From positions 1 to 12,818 of the forward strand of contig CALCGR010000148.1 of assembly GCA_937901025.1 (NCBI GenBank): a stretch of DNA of 12,818 nt, read 5' to 3'. Made by a program: the position numbers and the translations under genes. Below, piece by piece: positions 6,872 to 12,818 of the stretch. How positions within the stretch are numbered: the first letter of the stretch is position 1; each line of letters opens with the position of its first letter. A model generated the notes under the pieces. It did no database searches, had not been told where the DNA came from, and worked only from the letters and a program-made list of their open reading frames with translations. Origin of the DNA: an uncultured Bacteroidales bacterium. Lineage in GTDB: Bacteria; Bacteroidota; Bacteroidia; Bacteroidales; Paludibacteraceae.

Positions 6872-7570
6872 ATGGTCAAAAAAAAGGAAAATATGTTCGG
6901 CAAACTCTGGGAACTCAATCCCATCTGGGATATCCTTACGCCGGCAGAGAAACTGGCTATCTCCGATCAAGTAGATTTGGTCAGATACAAGAAAAACGAG
7001 GTCATCTACAATGCGGGCGATCATCCGGAGGATATTATGATGTTGGTCGTCGGGAAGGTGCGTATCTACAAGGAAGGTATCGGTCAGCGTCAGCAGATTA
7101 TTCGTTTACTGAAACCTTTTGACTTCTTCGGTTTTAGGGCCATCATCACGGGCGATGACCACTCGTCGAGTGCGAGTGCGTTAGAGGCGTGCGTAGTGTA
7201 CAAACTCAACCGCGATGCATTCCTACAGTTACTGAGAACCAATAACTCGTTTTGTTACCACGTGATGTTGATGATTGCGGAGCACTTAGGTTCGTCGGAA
7301 CAGCAGACGGTGAACCTGACGCAGAAACACATCCGCGGTCGATTGGCAGAGTCGCTATTGACGCTCAAAGACAATTACGGGTTGGAGGATGACTCGACGA
7401 TTGCATTGTACATGAGTCGCGAGGACTTAGCGAACATGTCAAACATGACTACATCAAACGCCATTCGCACCCTGAGCCAATTTGCGGCAGAAGGAGTGAT
7501 CAGTCTTGATGGCAGAAAAATACAGATTCTCGATGAGAGCGAACTCGTTCACATCAGCCATCTGGGTTGA
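6872..7570 (+). CDS. Crp/Fnr family transcriptional regulator
   Basis: A 232-residue regulator with the two-domain CRP layout. A cyclic-nucleotide-binding-type beta-roll spans about residues 17-125 (KKNEVIYNAGDHPEDIMMLV, then PFDFFGFRAI in place of the usual G-E-L-ALL phosphate-binding cassette). A dimerisation helix follows, then a winged HTH at about 180-215 with YMSREDLANMSNMTTSNAIRTL, typical of the family. It lacks the N-terminal cysteine cluster of oxygen-sensing FNR (only C107 and C128 are present) and the canonical cAMP-binding residues, so the signal is unknown. The ATG at 6872 is chosen; Met8 at 6893 is an alternative. It is the only convincing plus-strand gene here, divergent from gcvP, with its own promoter at 6811-6842. 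Its stop directly abuts that of the convergent peptidase gene. Confidence 0.93.
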   Translation: MVKKKENMFGKLWELNPIWDILTPAEKLAISDQVDLVRYKKNEVIYNAGDHPEDIMMLVVGKVRIYKEGIGQRQQIIRLLKPFDFFGFRAIITGDDHSSSASALEACVVYKLNRDAFLQLLRTNNSFCYHVMLMIAEHLGSSEQQTVNLTQKHIRGRLAESLLTLKDNYGLEDDSTIALYMSREDLANMSNMTTSNAIRTLSQFAAEGVISLDGRKIQILDESELVHISHLG

Positions 7571-8539
7571 TTAGTCGAGTGCTTCTCCGAAGTTATTACT
7601 GAGTTGAACCATACGGTCATATTCCTCCGGCGTGAGGTCTATGAAGTAGAAGTTGCGTGGGTCTACCCTATTGCCCTTGAAGTGTACCTCATAGTGAACG
7701 TGAGGTCCGGTGGACATACCAGAGTTTCCGACGAGGGCGATGATATCGCCGCGTTTGACGCGTTGACCGACGTTCACAAGCGGTTTATAGAGGTGGGCAT
7801 AGAGCGTCTCATAACCGAAGCCGTGGTCGAGCATAACGGTATTGCCGTAACCTTGTTTCCAACCTACGAACGAGACGCGGGCATTACCGGTCGCATAGAC
7901 GTCGGTGCCGATGGGGGCTGTGAAGTCCATGCCTTGGTGGAACTTACGGGTATGGTAGATGGGGTGCACACGCCATCCGTAGCCAGAGGCTACGCGGGTG
8001 AGATCTTTGTTAAGGACGGGTTGGATAGCAGGGATATTTTCCAGTCGTATCTCTTTGGTTTTGGTCATCTCGATGACTTGTTCATAGGACTTGGCTTGGA
8101 CATAGACCTCCTTCTCGAGCAGGTCCACTTTACGGGCGAGATCGGCGGAGAGTTGGGAGTTGGTCATCTTCGCTATCTCGTCGTAGTAAGAGATCTTATG
8201 GGTAGCACCTTGTCGGATGCTGAGCGGAACGGGTTCGGCACCGAGGACAACCCGATAAAGGTTATCGTCACGTTGGGCCAAGTCGTTCATCACCCGTTGC
8301 ATATTATCCACACGTAAAGAGAGCATATCTAATTGGGCATTCATGTTTTGGTTCGCCTGTTTGAGTTGTTGCTCCCGCGGGGACGGGAAGAGCATAAAGA
8401 ACAGGAAGAAGAACACTAAGCCGATGCAGATACCGCTGAGTAGGTACCAACCGGACTGTTGTAACCAATAGGTGAAACCGTGTTTCTCGCGCTCCATGGC
8501 GAGGGTTTCAGGATTAATGACGTATTTTTTCTTTGTCAT
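7571..8539 (-). CDS. Membrane-anchored M23 (LytM-type) peptidoglycan endopeptidase
   Basis: A 322-residue protein with a cytoplasmic N-terminus (about 1-29), one transmembrane helix (30-52), a probable coiled coil (55-95) and a linker, then an M23/LytM domain (about 185-295). The zinc ligands are visible: H201 and D205 in HQGMDF, and H282 in HVHYE; H249 in YAHL is the second catalytic histidine. All active-site residues are present, so it is expected to be an active peptidoglycan cross-bridge hydrolase rather than an EnvC/NlpD-type activator. It acts at the outer face of the inner membrane. The start overlaps the 3' end of ygiQ by 26 bases, so the two are translationally coupled. Downstream it meets the Crp-family gene tail to tail with no gap. 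Confidence 0.94.
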   Translation of the reverse strand: MTKKKYVINPETLAMEREKHGFTYWLQQSGWYLLSGICIGLVFFFLFFMLFPSPREQQLKQANQNMNAQLDMLSLRVDNMQRVMNDLAQRDDNLYRVVLGAEPVPLSIRQGATHKISYYDEIAKMTNSQLSADLARKVDLLEKEVYVQAKSYEQVIEMTKTKEIRLENIPAIQPVLNKDLTRVASGYGWRVHPIYHTRKFHQGMDFTAPIGTDVYATGNARVSFVGWKQGYGNTVMLDHGFGYETLYAHLYKPLVNVGQRVKRGDIIALVGNSGMSTGPHVHYEVHFKGNRVDPRNFYFIDLTPEEYDRMVQLSNNFGEALD

Positions 8540-10211
8540 ACCAGAAGAAATAATTTCGTTGGGTTTGTTTATCTTTCGCTGTACGCGCTACGTATACGGG
8601 CTTCATCGTATAAGGATTGAGTCCGGTATAGAACATCGTAGTAGACAGAGTCATAGGGGTCGGTGTGAAGTCCTGCACTTGTTCCGGATGGTAATGCATC
8701 TTCTTCGTCCAAGAAGCCAAATCCTGCATATCCGCCGTGGTGCAACCCGGATGCGAGGAGATGAAGTAAGGAATCAGTTGTTGGTGCAGTCCTACGGATT
8801 CGTTTACCTTCAAAAAGAAGTCTCTAAACTGCATAAACCGGTCCCACGAAGGCTTGCGCATAAGCTGAAGGACCGCGTCAGAGGTGTGTTCGGGTGCGAC
8901 CTTGAGTCGACCGGACACGTGTCTTGTAATGAGTTGTTTACCATATTCCTCGCTCATAAGGTCGTAACGGATGCCGCTACCCACGTAGGCATGGTTGATA
9001 TAGGGCAGTTGGTCCACCGTACGATAGATATCGAGGAGCGGTCCAAAGTCCTGATTGAGGTTCTTACAGATAGCGGGGTGCAGGCAAGAGGGTCGAGCGC
9101 ATTGCTCACAGAGGCGCAGGTCTTTGCCGTGCATTTGGTACATATTTGCGGAGGGTCCGCCAAGGTCCGAGAGGTTCCCCTTCCATTCGGGCAGGTCCTT
9201 GAGGATGTCTATCTGACGAAGGATAGAGGCTTTGGAGCGGGAGACGATCTGTTTGCCCTGGTGAGCTGAGATCGTACAGAACGCACAACCGCCAAAGCAG
9301 CCGCGATGCAGGCATACGGAGAAACGAATCATCTCGTACGCGGGTATGCGCTTATCCTTATATTTAGGATGCGGCAGGTATTGGAACGGCAGGTCATAGA
9401 TAGCGTCCAGTTCGTCCGTAGTCATCGTAGGATACGGCGGATTGACGACGACGGTCTGAGTGCCCGTAGGTTGAACCAGTGTCGCAGGCGTGATCTTATT
9501 GCTTTCCGTCTCAATAATACGGAAGTCTTCGGCATGAGCTTGTTTACTATGACATTCCTCCTCGAAGCTATGGAGGGTAATGGCCTTTTGACCTTCGGTA
9601 GGAGTGAAAGACGGAGTGAGATAAGCCGTTTGCGGAATGTCGTGTTGTAGTCCCCGTTTCGCTATCTCGACAATCGCTTTCTCCCCGGGTCCGTAGAGGA
9701 GCAGGTCCGCGGTAGAATCGACGAGGATGGAGGGCATTAGTTTATCCGACCAATAGTCATAGTGGGCGAGGCGTCGCATGGAGGCCTCAATGCCGCCGAT
9801 GACGATAGGCGTATCGGGGAAGTGTTGACGTAAGATCTTACAATAGGTAGCGGTACAATAGTCGGGTCGGGCTCCGGCGCGTCCCTCAGGGGTATAGGCG
9901 TCATCAGAGCGCAAGCGTTTGGCAGCGGTATAATGGTTGACCATCGAGTCCATAGAACCGGCGGTGACCGCAAAAAACAAACGAGGCTTTCCCAGTTTGG
10001 TAAAGTCCCGATGATCGCCCCTCCAGTCGGGTTGAGGTACGATAGCGACCTTATAGCCGGCGTGTTCCAGGACTCGGCCGATGACGGCGGCACCGAAGGC
10101 AGGGTGGTCGATATAAGCATCTCCGGAAAAGAGAATCACATCGAGGGTATCCCATCCGCGGAGTTCGAGTTCTTTTTTGGTGGTGGGCAAATATTTCTTT
10201 AGATCTTGCAT
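8514..10211 (-). CDS. ygiQ: YgiQ family radical SAM protein
   Basis: A 565-residue member of the YgiQ (UPF0313) radical SAM family. The N-terminal region (about 1-200) is the B12-binding-like domain that opens with LPTTKKELELRGWD and contains the family hallmark IGGIEASMRRLAHYDYWSDK (138-157). The 4Fe-4S cluster motif CxxxCxxC is at C305, C309 and C312 (GCFGGCAFC). A second Cys-rich patch (CEQCARPSCLHPAIC, 368-382), seen in the family, may hold another cluster. It is shorter than enteric YgiQ, which has a longer C-terminal tail. The biochemical reaction of the family is not established. Its ATG is one base after the stop of the DnaX-like fragment, and its end overlaps the M23 gene, so the three form one unit. 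Confidence 0.95.
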   Translation of the reverse strand: MQDLKKYLPTTKKELELRGWDTLDVILFSGDAYIDHPAFGAAVIGRVLEHAGYKVAIVPQPDWRGDHRDFTKLGKPRLFFAVTAGSMDSMVNHYTAAKRLRSDDAYTPEGRAGARPDYCTATYCKILRQHFPDTPIVIGGIEASMRRLAHYDYWSDKLMPSILVDSTADLLLYGPGEKAIVEIAKRGLQHDIPQTAYLTPSFTPTEGQKAITLHSFEEECHSKQAHAEDFRIIETESNKITPATLVQPTGTQTVVVNPPYPTMTTDELDAIYDLPFQYLPHPKYKDKRIPAYEMIRFSVCLHRGCFGGCAFCTISAHQGKQIVSRSKASILRQIDILKDLPEWKGNLSDLGGPSANMYQMHGKDLRLCEQCARPSCLHPAICKNLNQDFGPLLDIYRTVDQLPYINHAYVGSGIRYDLMSEEYGKQLITRHVSGRLKVAPEHTSDAVLQLMRKPSWDRFMQFRDFFLKVNESVGLHQQLIPYFISSHPGCTTADMQDLASWTKKMHYHPEQVQDFTPTPMTLSTTMFYTGLNPYTMKPVYVARTAKDKQTQRNYFFWYDKEKIRH

Positions 10212-10212
10212 C

Positions 10213-10740
10213 CTATTCCAATTGCAAGTTCAGTTGTTCTTTAAGGTCTTTGAGTACCGGGTTTTTCTCGGCTAAGAGTTTATATTTCTCGTCCGCGGTA
10301 TACGCCACTTGGGAAGCATCATAGGCCGCGACCTCAAGGCGGAGTTCGAAGTTATTATTATGAAGGGTAGAACGCAGGTGGTCTTGTATCTTATTCAAGA
10401 ACTTCTTAAACTCATCGCGTTGCCACGGATTAGCGAGTATCAACACGCATGTGGTATCATCTACCCGTTGAGGTTGATACTCATCTAGGACAGCCATCAG
10501 ACGCGCTTCGTCTTTAAACATCTGCTTGAGACCGGCCCACGCGTCTAAGAACCGGTCATTCGTGAAAGGGAGCTGCTCAGGGGGGGCTTGTTGAGCCGGT
10601 TGTTCCGGTTTTACCGGATTTTCCGGTTGTGTAGGTTGAGCGGGTTGCGGATGCAACGAGGGCAGTGTGGGTGCACGATGCACAGGGCTCGGTGCCGGGT
10701 TTACCGGTTTTTCCGGATTTTCCGAAGGCACCGGATTCAT
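10213..10740 (-). pseudogene. dnaX: C-terminal fragment of DNA polymerase III subunit gamma/tau (DnaX), ATPase part missing
   Basis: A 175-codon open frame. Residues 1-57 are a Pro/Gln-rich, unstructured linker (many PxxP, ENPEKP and QPENPVKPEQ repeats). Residues 58-175 are a compact domain that begins FTNDRFLDAW and ends YLLAEKNPVLKDLKEQLNL-like, which resembles the tail of Bacteroidota DnaX that binds the polymerase in the clamp-loader complex. The AAA+ ATPase with its Walker motifs and zinc-binding cysteines, about 370 residues, should precede it but does not: in frame upstream there is a stop at 10764-10762 after only eight more codons, and beyond lies an unrelated membrane-protein gene. 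The fragment is therefore a broken dnaX, the result of a rearrangement, or an assembly join. If the ATG at 10740 is used, an isolated tau C-domain could still be made. The DnaX assignment rests on memory of the family tail, not on a search. Confidence 0.62.
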
Positions 10741-12076
10741 CTGACTTTTGCAAAAAACGCGTCAGCCCGGAGACCTTCTTCCAGTCCACCAGACTGGCCA
10801 TGGCAAAGAACAGCCCCATGAGGGTGAGCGCCAAAAGACGATAGGTGAACCAGTAGTGGAGATAGGAATGATTGGCCAGCACGGCATACCACACCCACGG
10901 CGCCAACGCCACCACGAGACAGGGCAACGCCGTCTTGAGGCCTTTTCTGTTGAACGCGAGAACTGCCAGCACCGCCAAGACGATGACGACAAGGGCGACA
11001 TATTTCCACGTTATCAGGTCCATGTTTCGCAGGCAGGCATCCCAGCGCGAGAAATCGTCGCCACCGGCAGCACGGACGCCAGACTGTCGTATGGCATCGT
11101 GCACCACGGGATACGAGGTGAGTGCGGAGGCAAGAAGCCATTTCGACACCCACGTGCCGCCATAGCCCACAGCCCACAGCAGTGCCGAACGCACTATCTG
11201 CCACAGTTTCTGCCACATCGTCTCGACCATATTGCGACGCATGAGGAGATAGACAAAGATCGGTATGCCCCAAGTGAGGAGCGGACAGGTGAGCAGGTCG
11301 AAAAACGACGTGAGCGAGCCGACGACGAAGAGCGTCATACACAGCTGCCCCGGCCGTCGCACCCGATATAGTACCCACAGCGCCCCCGCCACAGCGAGCA
11401 TCAACACAGGCAGGAACTGTATGGAAAACTGCATGATGAAGAAGTTGACAAACGTCAGGGTCAACAGGCACAACGCCGAAGCCCACACGCCCACCTTGCG
11501 GCCCAAAGCCCACAGCATCCACAGCAACAAGAGCGACGAAAGGGCGTAGAAAAGCAGCCGCAAATCGTGGTAATCGTAAAACTGGAGCAGCACCCGCATC
11601 AGGAATGTGCTGCCATGCCAATAGCGTGGGTAGAACTCCAACGGCAGATCCTCGCCATCCAGAAGGGCCCGCAAGGCTGCACACTGCTCGCCGTATCCTT
11701 CGGCACGAGGCAGCAACATGGCCGAGGTCACGAGGTCGTCGCTACCGCCACTGACAGTCTGATTGAGAATCAATGCGTCGGTGAAATTGTCGATATAGTG
11801 TGCCGGGGTACAGGTGAAAGTGAACCAGAAATCGTTCTGAAGGTCCCCCTTGGCCAAAGTTTTCTGTGCGTGACGTACAATGGGCTTTTGTGGCAGGAGG
11901 TTCGTCCCGAAGGCCACCAGCAAATAGCCGACAATAAGACACACAAAGACAATGAGATATTTGAGGAGGACGGCAAAGCGTGGATTGCGGACTGGCAACG
12001 CGGACGCACGTTGCGACGGACGCACATCGCGGCACGACTTGCCATCAGAACTGACTATCTGCTTCCGGCTATTCAT
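10577..12076 (-). CDS. Polytopic integral membrane protein of unknown function, probably glycan-linked
   Basis: A 499-residue open frame from the ATG at 12076. About nine or ten hydrophobic helices span residues 33-440, with a large soluble loop after the first helix (about 60-150) that contains acidic and aromatic residues (DNFTDALILNQ, YPRYWHG). The layout of one helix, one extracytoplasmic loop and many helices recalls GT-C-type or other surface-polymer membrane enzymes, but I do not recognise the family. It starts eight bases after the GT2 stop, so the two form one unit. Residues from about 446 on are abnormal: they lie over the Pro-rich linker of the DnaX fragment, read in another frame, and give collagen-like GKSGKTG repeats. 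The native C-terminus is therefore probably near residue 445 and the tail a result of the junction near 10740. Confidence 0.75.
   Translation of the reverse strand: MNSRKQIVSSDGKSCRDVRPSQRASALPVRNPRFAVLLKYLIVFVCLIVGYLLVAFGTNLLPQKPIVRHAQKTLAKGDLQNDFWFTFTCTPAHYIDNFTDALILNQTVSGGSDDLVTSAMLLPRAEGYGEQCAALRALLDGEDLPLEFYPRYWHGSTFLMRVLLQFYDYHDLRLLFYALSSLLLLWMLWALGRKVGVWASALCLLTLTFVNFFIMQFSIQFLPVLMLAVAGALWVLYRVRRPGQLCMTLFVVGSLTSFFDLLTCPLLTWGIPIFVYLLMRRNMVETMWQKLWQIVRSALLWAVGYGGTWVSKWLLASALTSYPVVHDAIRQSGVRAAGGDDFSRWDACLRNMDLITWKYVALVVIVLAVLAVLAFNRKGLKTALPCLVVALAPWVWYAVLANHSYLHYWFTYRLLALTLMGLFFAMASLVDWKKVSGLTRFLQKSDESGAFGKSGKTGKPGTEPCASCTHTALVASATRSTYTTGKSGKTGTTGSTSPP
10605..10716. repeat. Short direct repeats in the DnaX linker
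   Basis: Two 22-base units, 10605-10626 and 10695-10716, start at exactly 90-base spacing and are 20/22 identical; each is built of CCGG separated by T/A runs. They encode ENP-VKP / EKPVNP in the DnaX frame and GKSGKTG in the overlapping membrane-protein frame. A 90-base period keeps both frames, so gain or loss of a unit would not shift either. Such repeats are possible sites of recombination or misassembly. Confidence 0.7.
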
Positions 12077-12084
12077 ATTCTAAC

Positions 12085-12818
12085 TCATTCACAATTACCA
12101 ATCTCCTCCCCTTTCGACAAGGGGTCGGGAGTGTGTTTTGAAACAATCGTAGAGACGCGGCACGCCACGTCTGCACTTCGTATAACCTCCATCTCGTAGC
12201 GTTTGCGGTCTTTGGTCACCACCACATCCAAGATGAAGCCCGTGAAAAGCGACAGCAACGCTGACAGCAGCAAAAACACCGACACAATCAGCGTCGGGAA
12301 GCGAGGCACAAGCCCCGTCTGCCAATATTCGGCCAGCACCGGCACCACCAGCGCCACCCCCACAATGGCCAGCACGGCAGCCAGCCAGCCAAAGAAACGC
12401 ATCGGGCGGTATTCGCGATACAGTCGCACGATGGTTTTCAGCACACTCACGCCGTCCTTCAGCGTGTTCAGCTTCGACACACTGCCCTCGGGACGGTCGC
12501 GATAGGTTATGGGCACCTCGCGCAAAAGGAAACGACGGTCTAAGGCGTGAATCGTCATCTCGGTCTCTATCTCGAAATTGCCCGACATCACAGGGAAGAG
12601 TTTCACAAAACGGTGGCTGAAAGCCCTATAGCCAGTCATCACGTCGTGGATGTCGCTGTGCCAAAAGCGTCGTATCAGGCCACGCACCACACGGTTGCCA
12701 CTATTATGGAAAAGGCGTTTGTTCTCAACAAAATAGGTCGACGACAGACGGTCGCCAATCGCCATGTCCACACCATCCTCCAACACGGGACGCACCAGCG
12801 ACAGCGCCTCTTCGGCGG
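12085..12818 (-). CDS. GT2 family polyprenyl-phosphate-type glycosyltransferase (partial, 5' end outside window)
   Basis: The minus-strand frame is open through the right window edge, so the N-terminal catalytic part with its DxD motif lies outside; about 244 residues are visible. Residues such as MAIGDRLS, SGNRVVRGLIRRFW, DVMTGYRAFSHRF, GNFEIETEMTIHA and YRDRPEGSVSKLN follow the pattern of DPM1/GtrB-like GT2 enzymes that move a sugar to a polyprenyl-phosphate carrier at the inner membrane. Two transmembrane helices come after the catalytic domain (RFFGWLAAVLAIVGVALV and PTLIVSVFLLLSALLSLFTG), as in GtrB-type enzymes. The last 27 or so residues (from VACRVSTIV on) are encoded by palindromic repeat sequence rather than conserved protein sequence. 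The gene ends eight bases before the ATG of the polytopic membrane protein, suggesting a donor-lipid / membrane-enzyme pair. The internal GTG at 12795 is not the true start. Confidence 0.88.
   Translation of the reverse strand, partial: AEEALSLVRPVLEDGVDMAIGDRLSSTYFVENKRLFHNSGNRVVRGLIRRFWHSDIHDVMTGYRAFSHRFVKLFPVMSGNFEIETEMTIHALDRRFLLREVPITYRDRPEGSVSKLNTLKDGVSVLKTIVRLYREYRPMRFFGWLAAVLAIVGVALVVPVLAEYWQTGLVPRFPTLIVSVFLLLSALLSLFTGFILDVVVTKDRKRYEMEVIRSADVACRVSTIVSKHTPDPLSKGEEIGNCE
12108..12124. repeat. Small inverted repeat inside the glycosyltransferase 3' end
   Basis: CCCCTT (12108-12113) and AAGGGG (12119-12124) form a perfect 6-bp stem with a five-base TCGAC loop. It lies within the last codons of the GT2 gene and encodes part of PDPLSKGEE. 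Similar GGGG/CCCC palindromes are scattered as short repeats in Bacteroidota genomes. No T run follows on either strand to make it a convincing terminator. Confidence 0.5.
12153..12172. repeat. REP-like imperfect palindrome AGACGCGGC/GCCACGTCT
   Basis: AGACGCGGC (12153-12161) and GCCACGTCT (12164-12172) are inverted copies with one mismatch around a two-base centre. The flank GTAG before the first arm recalls a GTAGAGACG-type palindrome I remember as dispersed in Bacteroidota and other genomes. It falls in the C-terminal coding part of the GT2 gene, where it gives residues around VACRVSTIVS, so it appears to have been inserted and read through. Confidence 0.55.

Noticed and set aside
7604..8317. 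Plus-strand 237-codon frame opposite the M23 peptidase
   Set aside because: Antisense shadow; the minus-strand frame carries all LytM active-site residues.
10741..10765. Inverted repeat CTGAC...GTCAG at the dnaX junction as a mobile-element end
   Set aside because: Only five base pairs per arm, with no target duplication and no transposase nearby; not enough to call an insertion end.
10737..11684. Minus-strand 315-codon frame in another phase over the membrane-protein gene
   Set aside because: It is rich in Arg, His, Cys and Gly without hydrophobic periodicity, starts inside the other gene, and the alternative frame has clear transmembrane helices.

Overview
The window reads as chromosomal DNA of a Bacteroidales-type bacterium (phylum Bacteroidota). 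The evidence is three promoters of the Bacteroidota kind (-33 TTTG and -7 TAnnTTTG, each with a 20-base spacer), a tRNA gene without an encoded CCA, and Bacteroidota-like gene content: an endonuclease I exoenzyme, a YitT protein, a single-chain GcvP, an M23 peptidase with an N-terminal membrane anchor, YgiQ, and a DnaX-type C-terminal domain. The genus cannot be fixed from sequence alone. Almost everything is coded on the minus strand.

Right to left along the minus strand: at 10741-12818 lie a partial GT2 polyprenyl-phosphate-type glycosyltransferase and a polytopic membrane protein, probably a cell-surface glycan or glycolipid module. At about 10740 this module runs straight into a fragment that looks like only the proline-rich linker and C-terminal domain of DnaX (DNA polymerase III tau); the ATPase part is absent. 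The fragment is followed closely by ygiQ (radical SAM) and an M23/LytM peptidase, ending at 7571. A plus-strand Crp/Fnr-family regulator (6872-7570) converges on the peptidase gene with no base between the two stop codons.

The regulator is divergent from a compact five-gene unit, gcvP - yitT - O-methyltransferase - lrp/AsnC - trpS (6734 to 831). Gaps are 3 to 6 bases, with one 4-base overlap. The unit joins the glycine cleavage P-protein, a membrane protein, a methyltransferase, an amino-acid-type regulator and tryptophanyl-tRNA synthetase. The gcvP and crp promoters lie back to back, and their -33 boxes form the two ends of a 23-base near-palindrome.

After trpS, a separate promoter drives tRNA-Pro(TGG). 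The secreted endonuclease I gene starts only six bases after the mature tRNA end, so tRNA and nuclease are probably made as one transcript.

The points most worth a second look are the broken dnaX at the 10740 junction (true rearrangement or assembly chimera), the tRNA-nuclease arrangement with a near-leaderless message, the symmetric divergent control region, and a glycosyltransferase tail made of palindromic repeat sequence. I see no CRISPR array, insertion sequence or phage gene, and no gene-free stretch longer than 300 bases.
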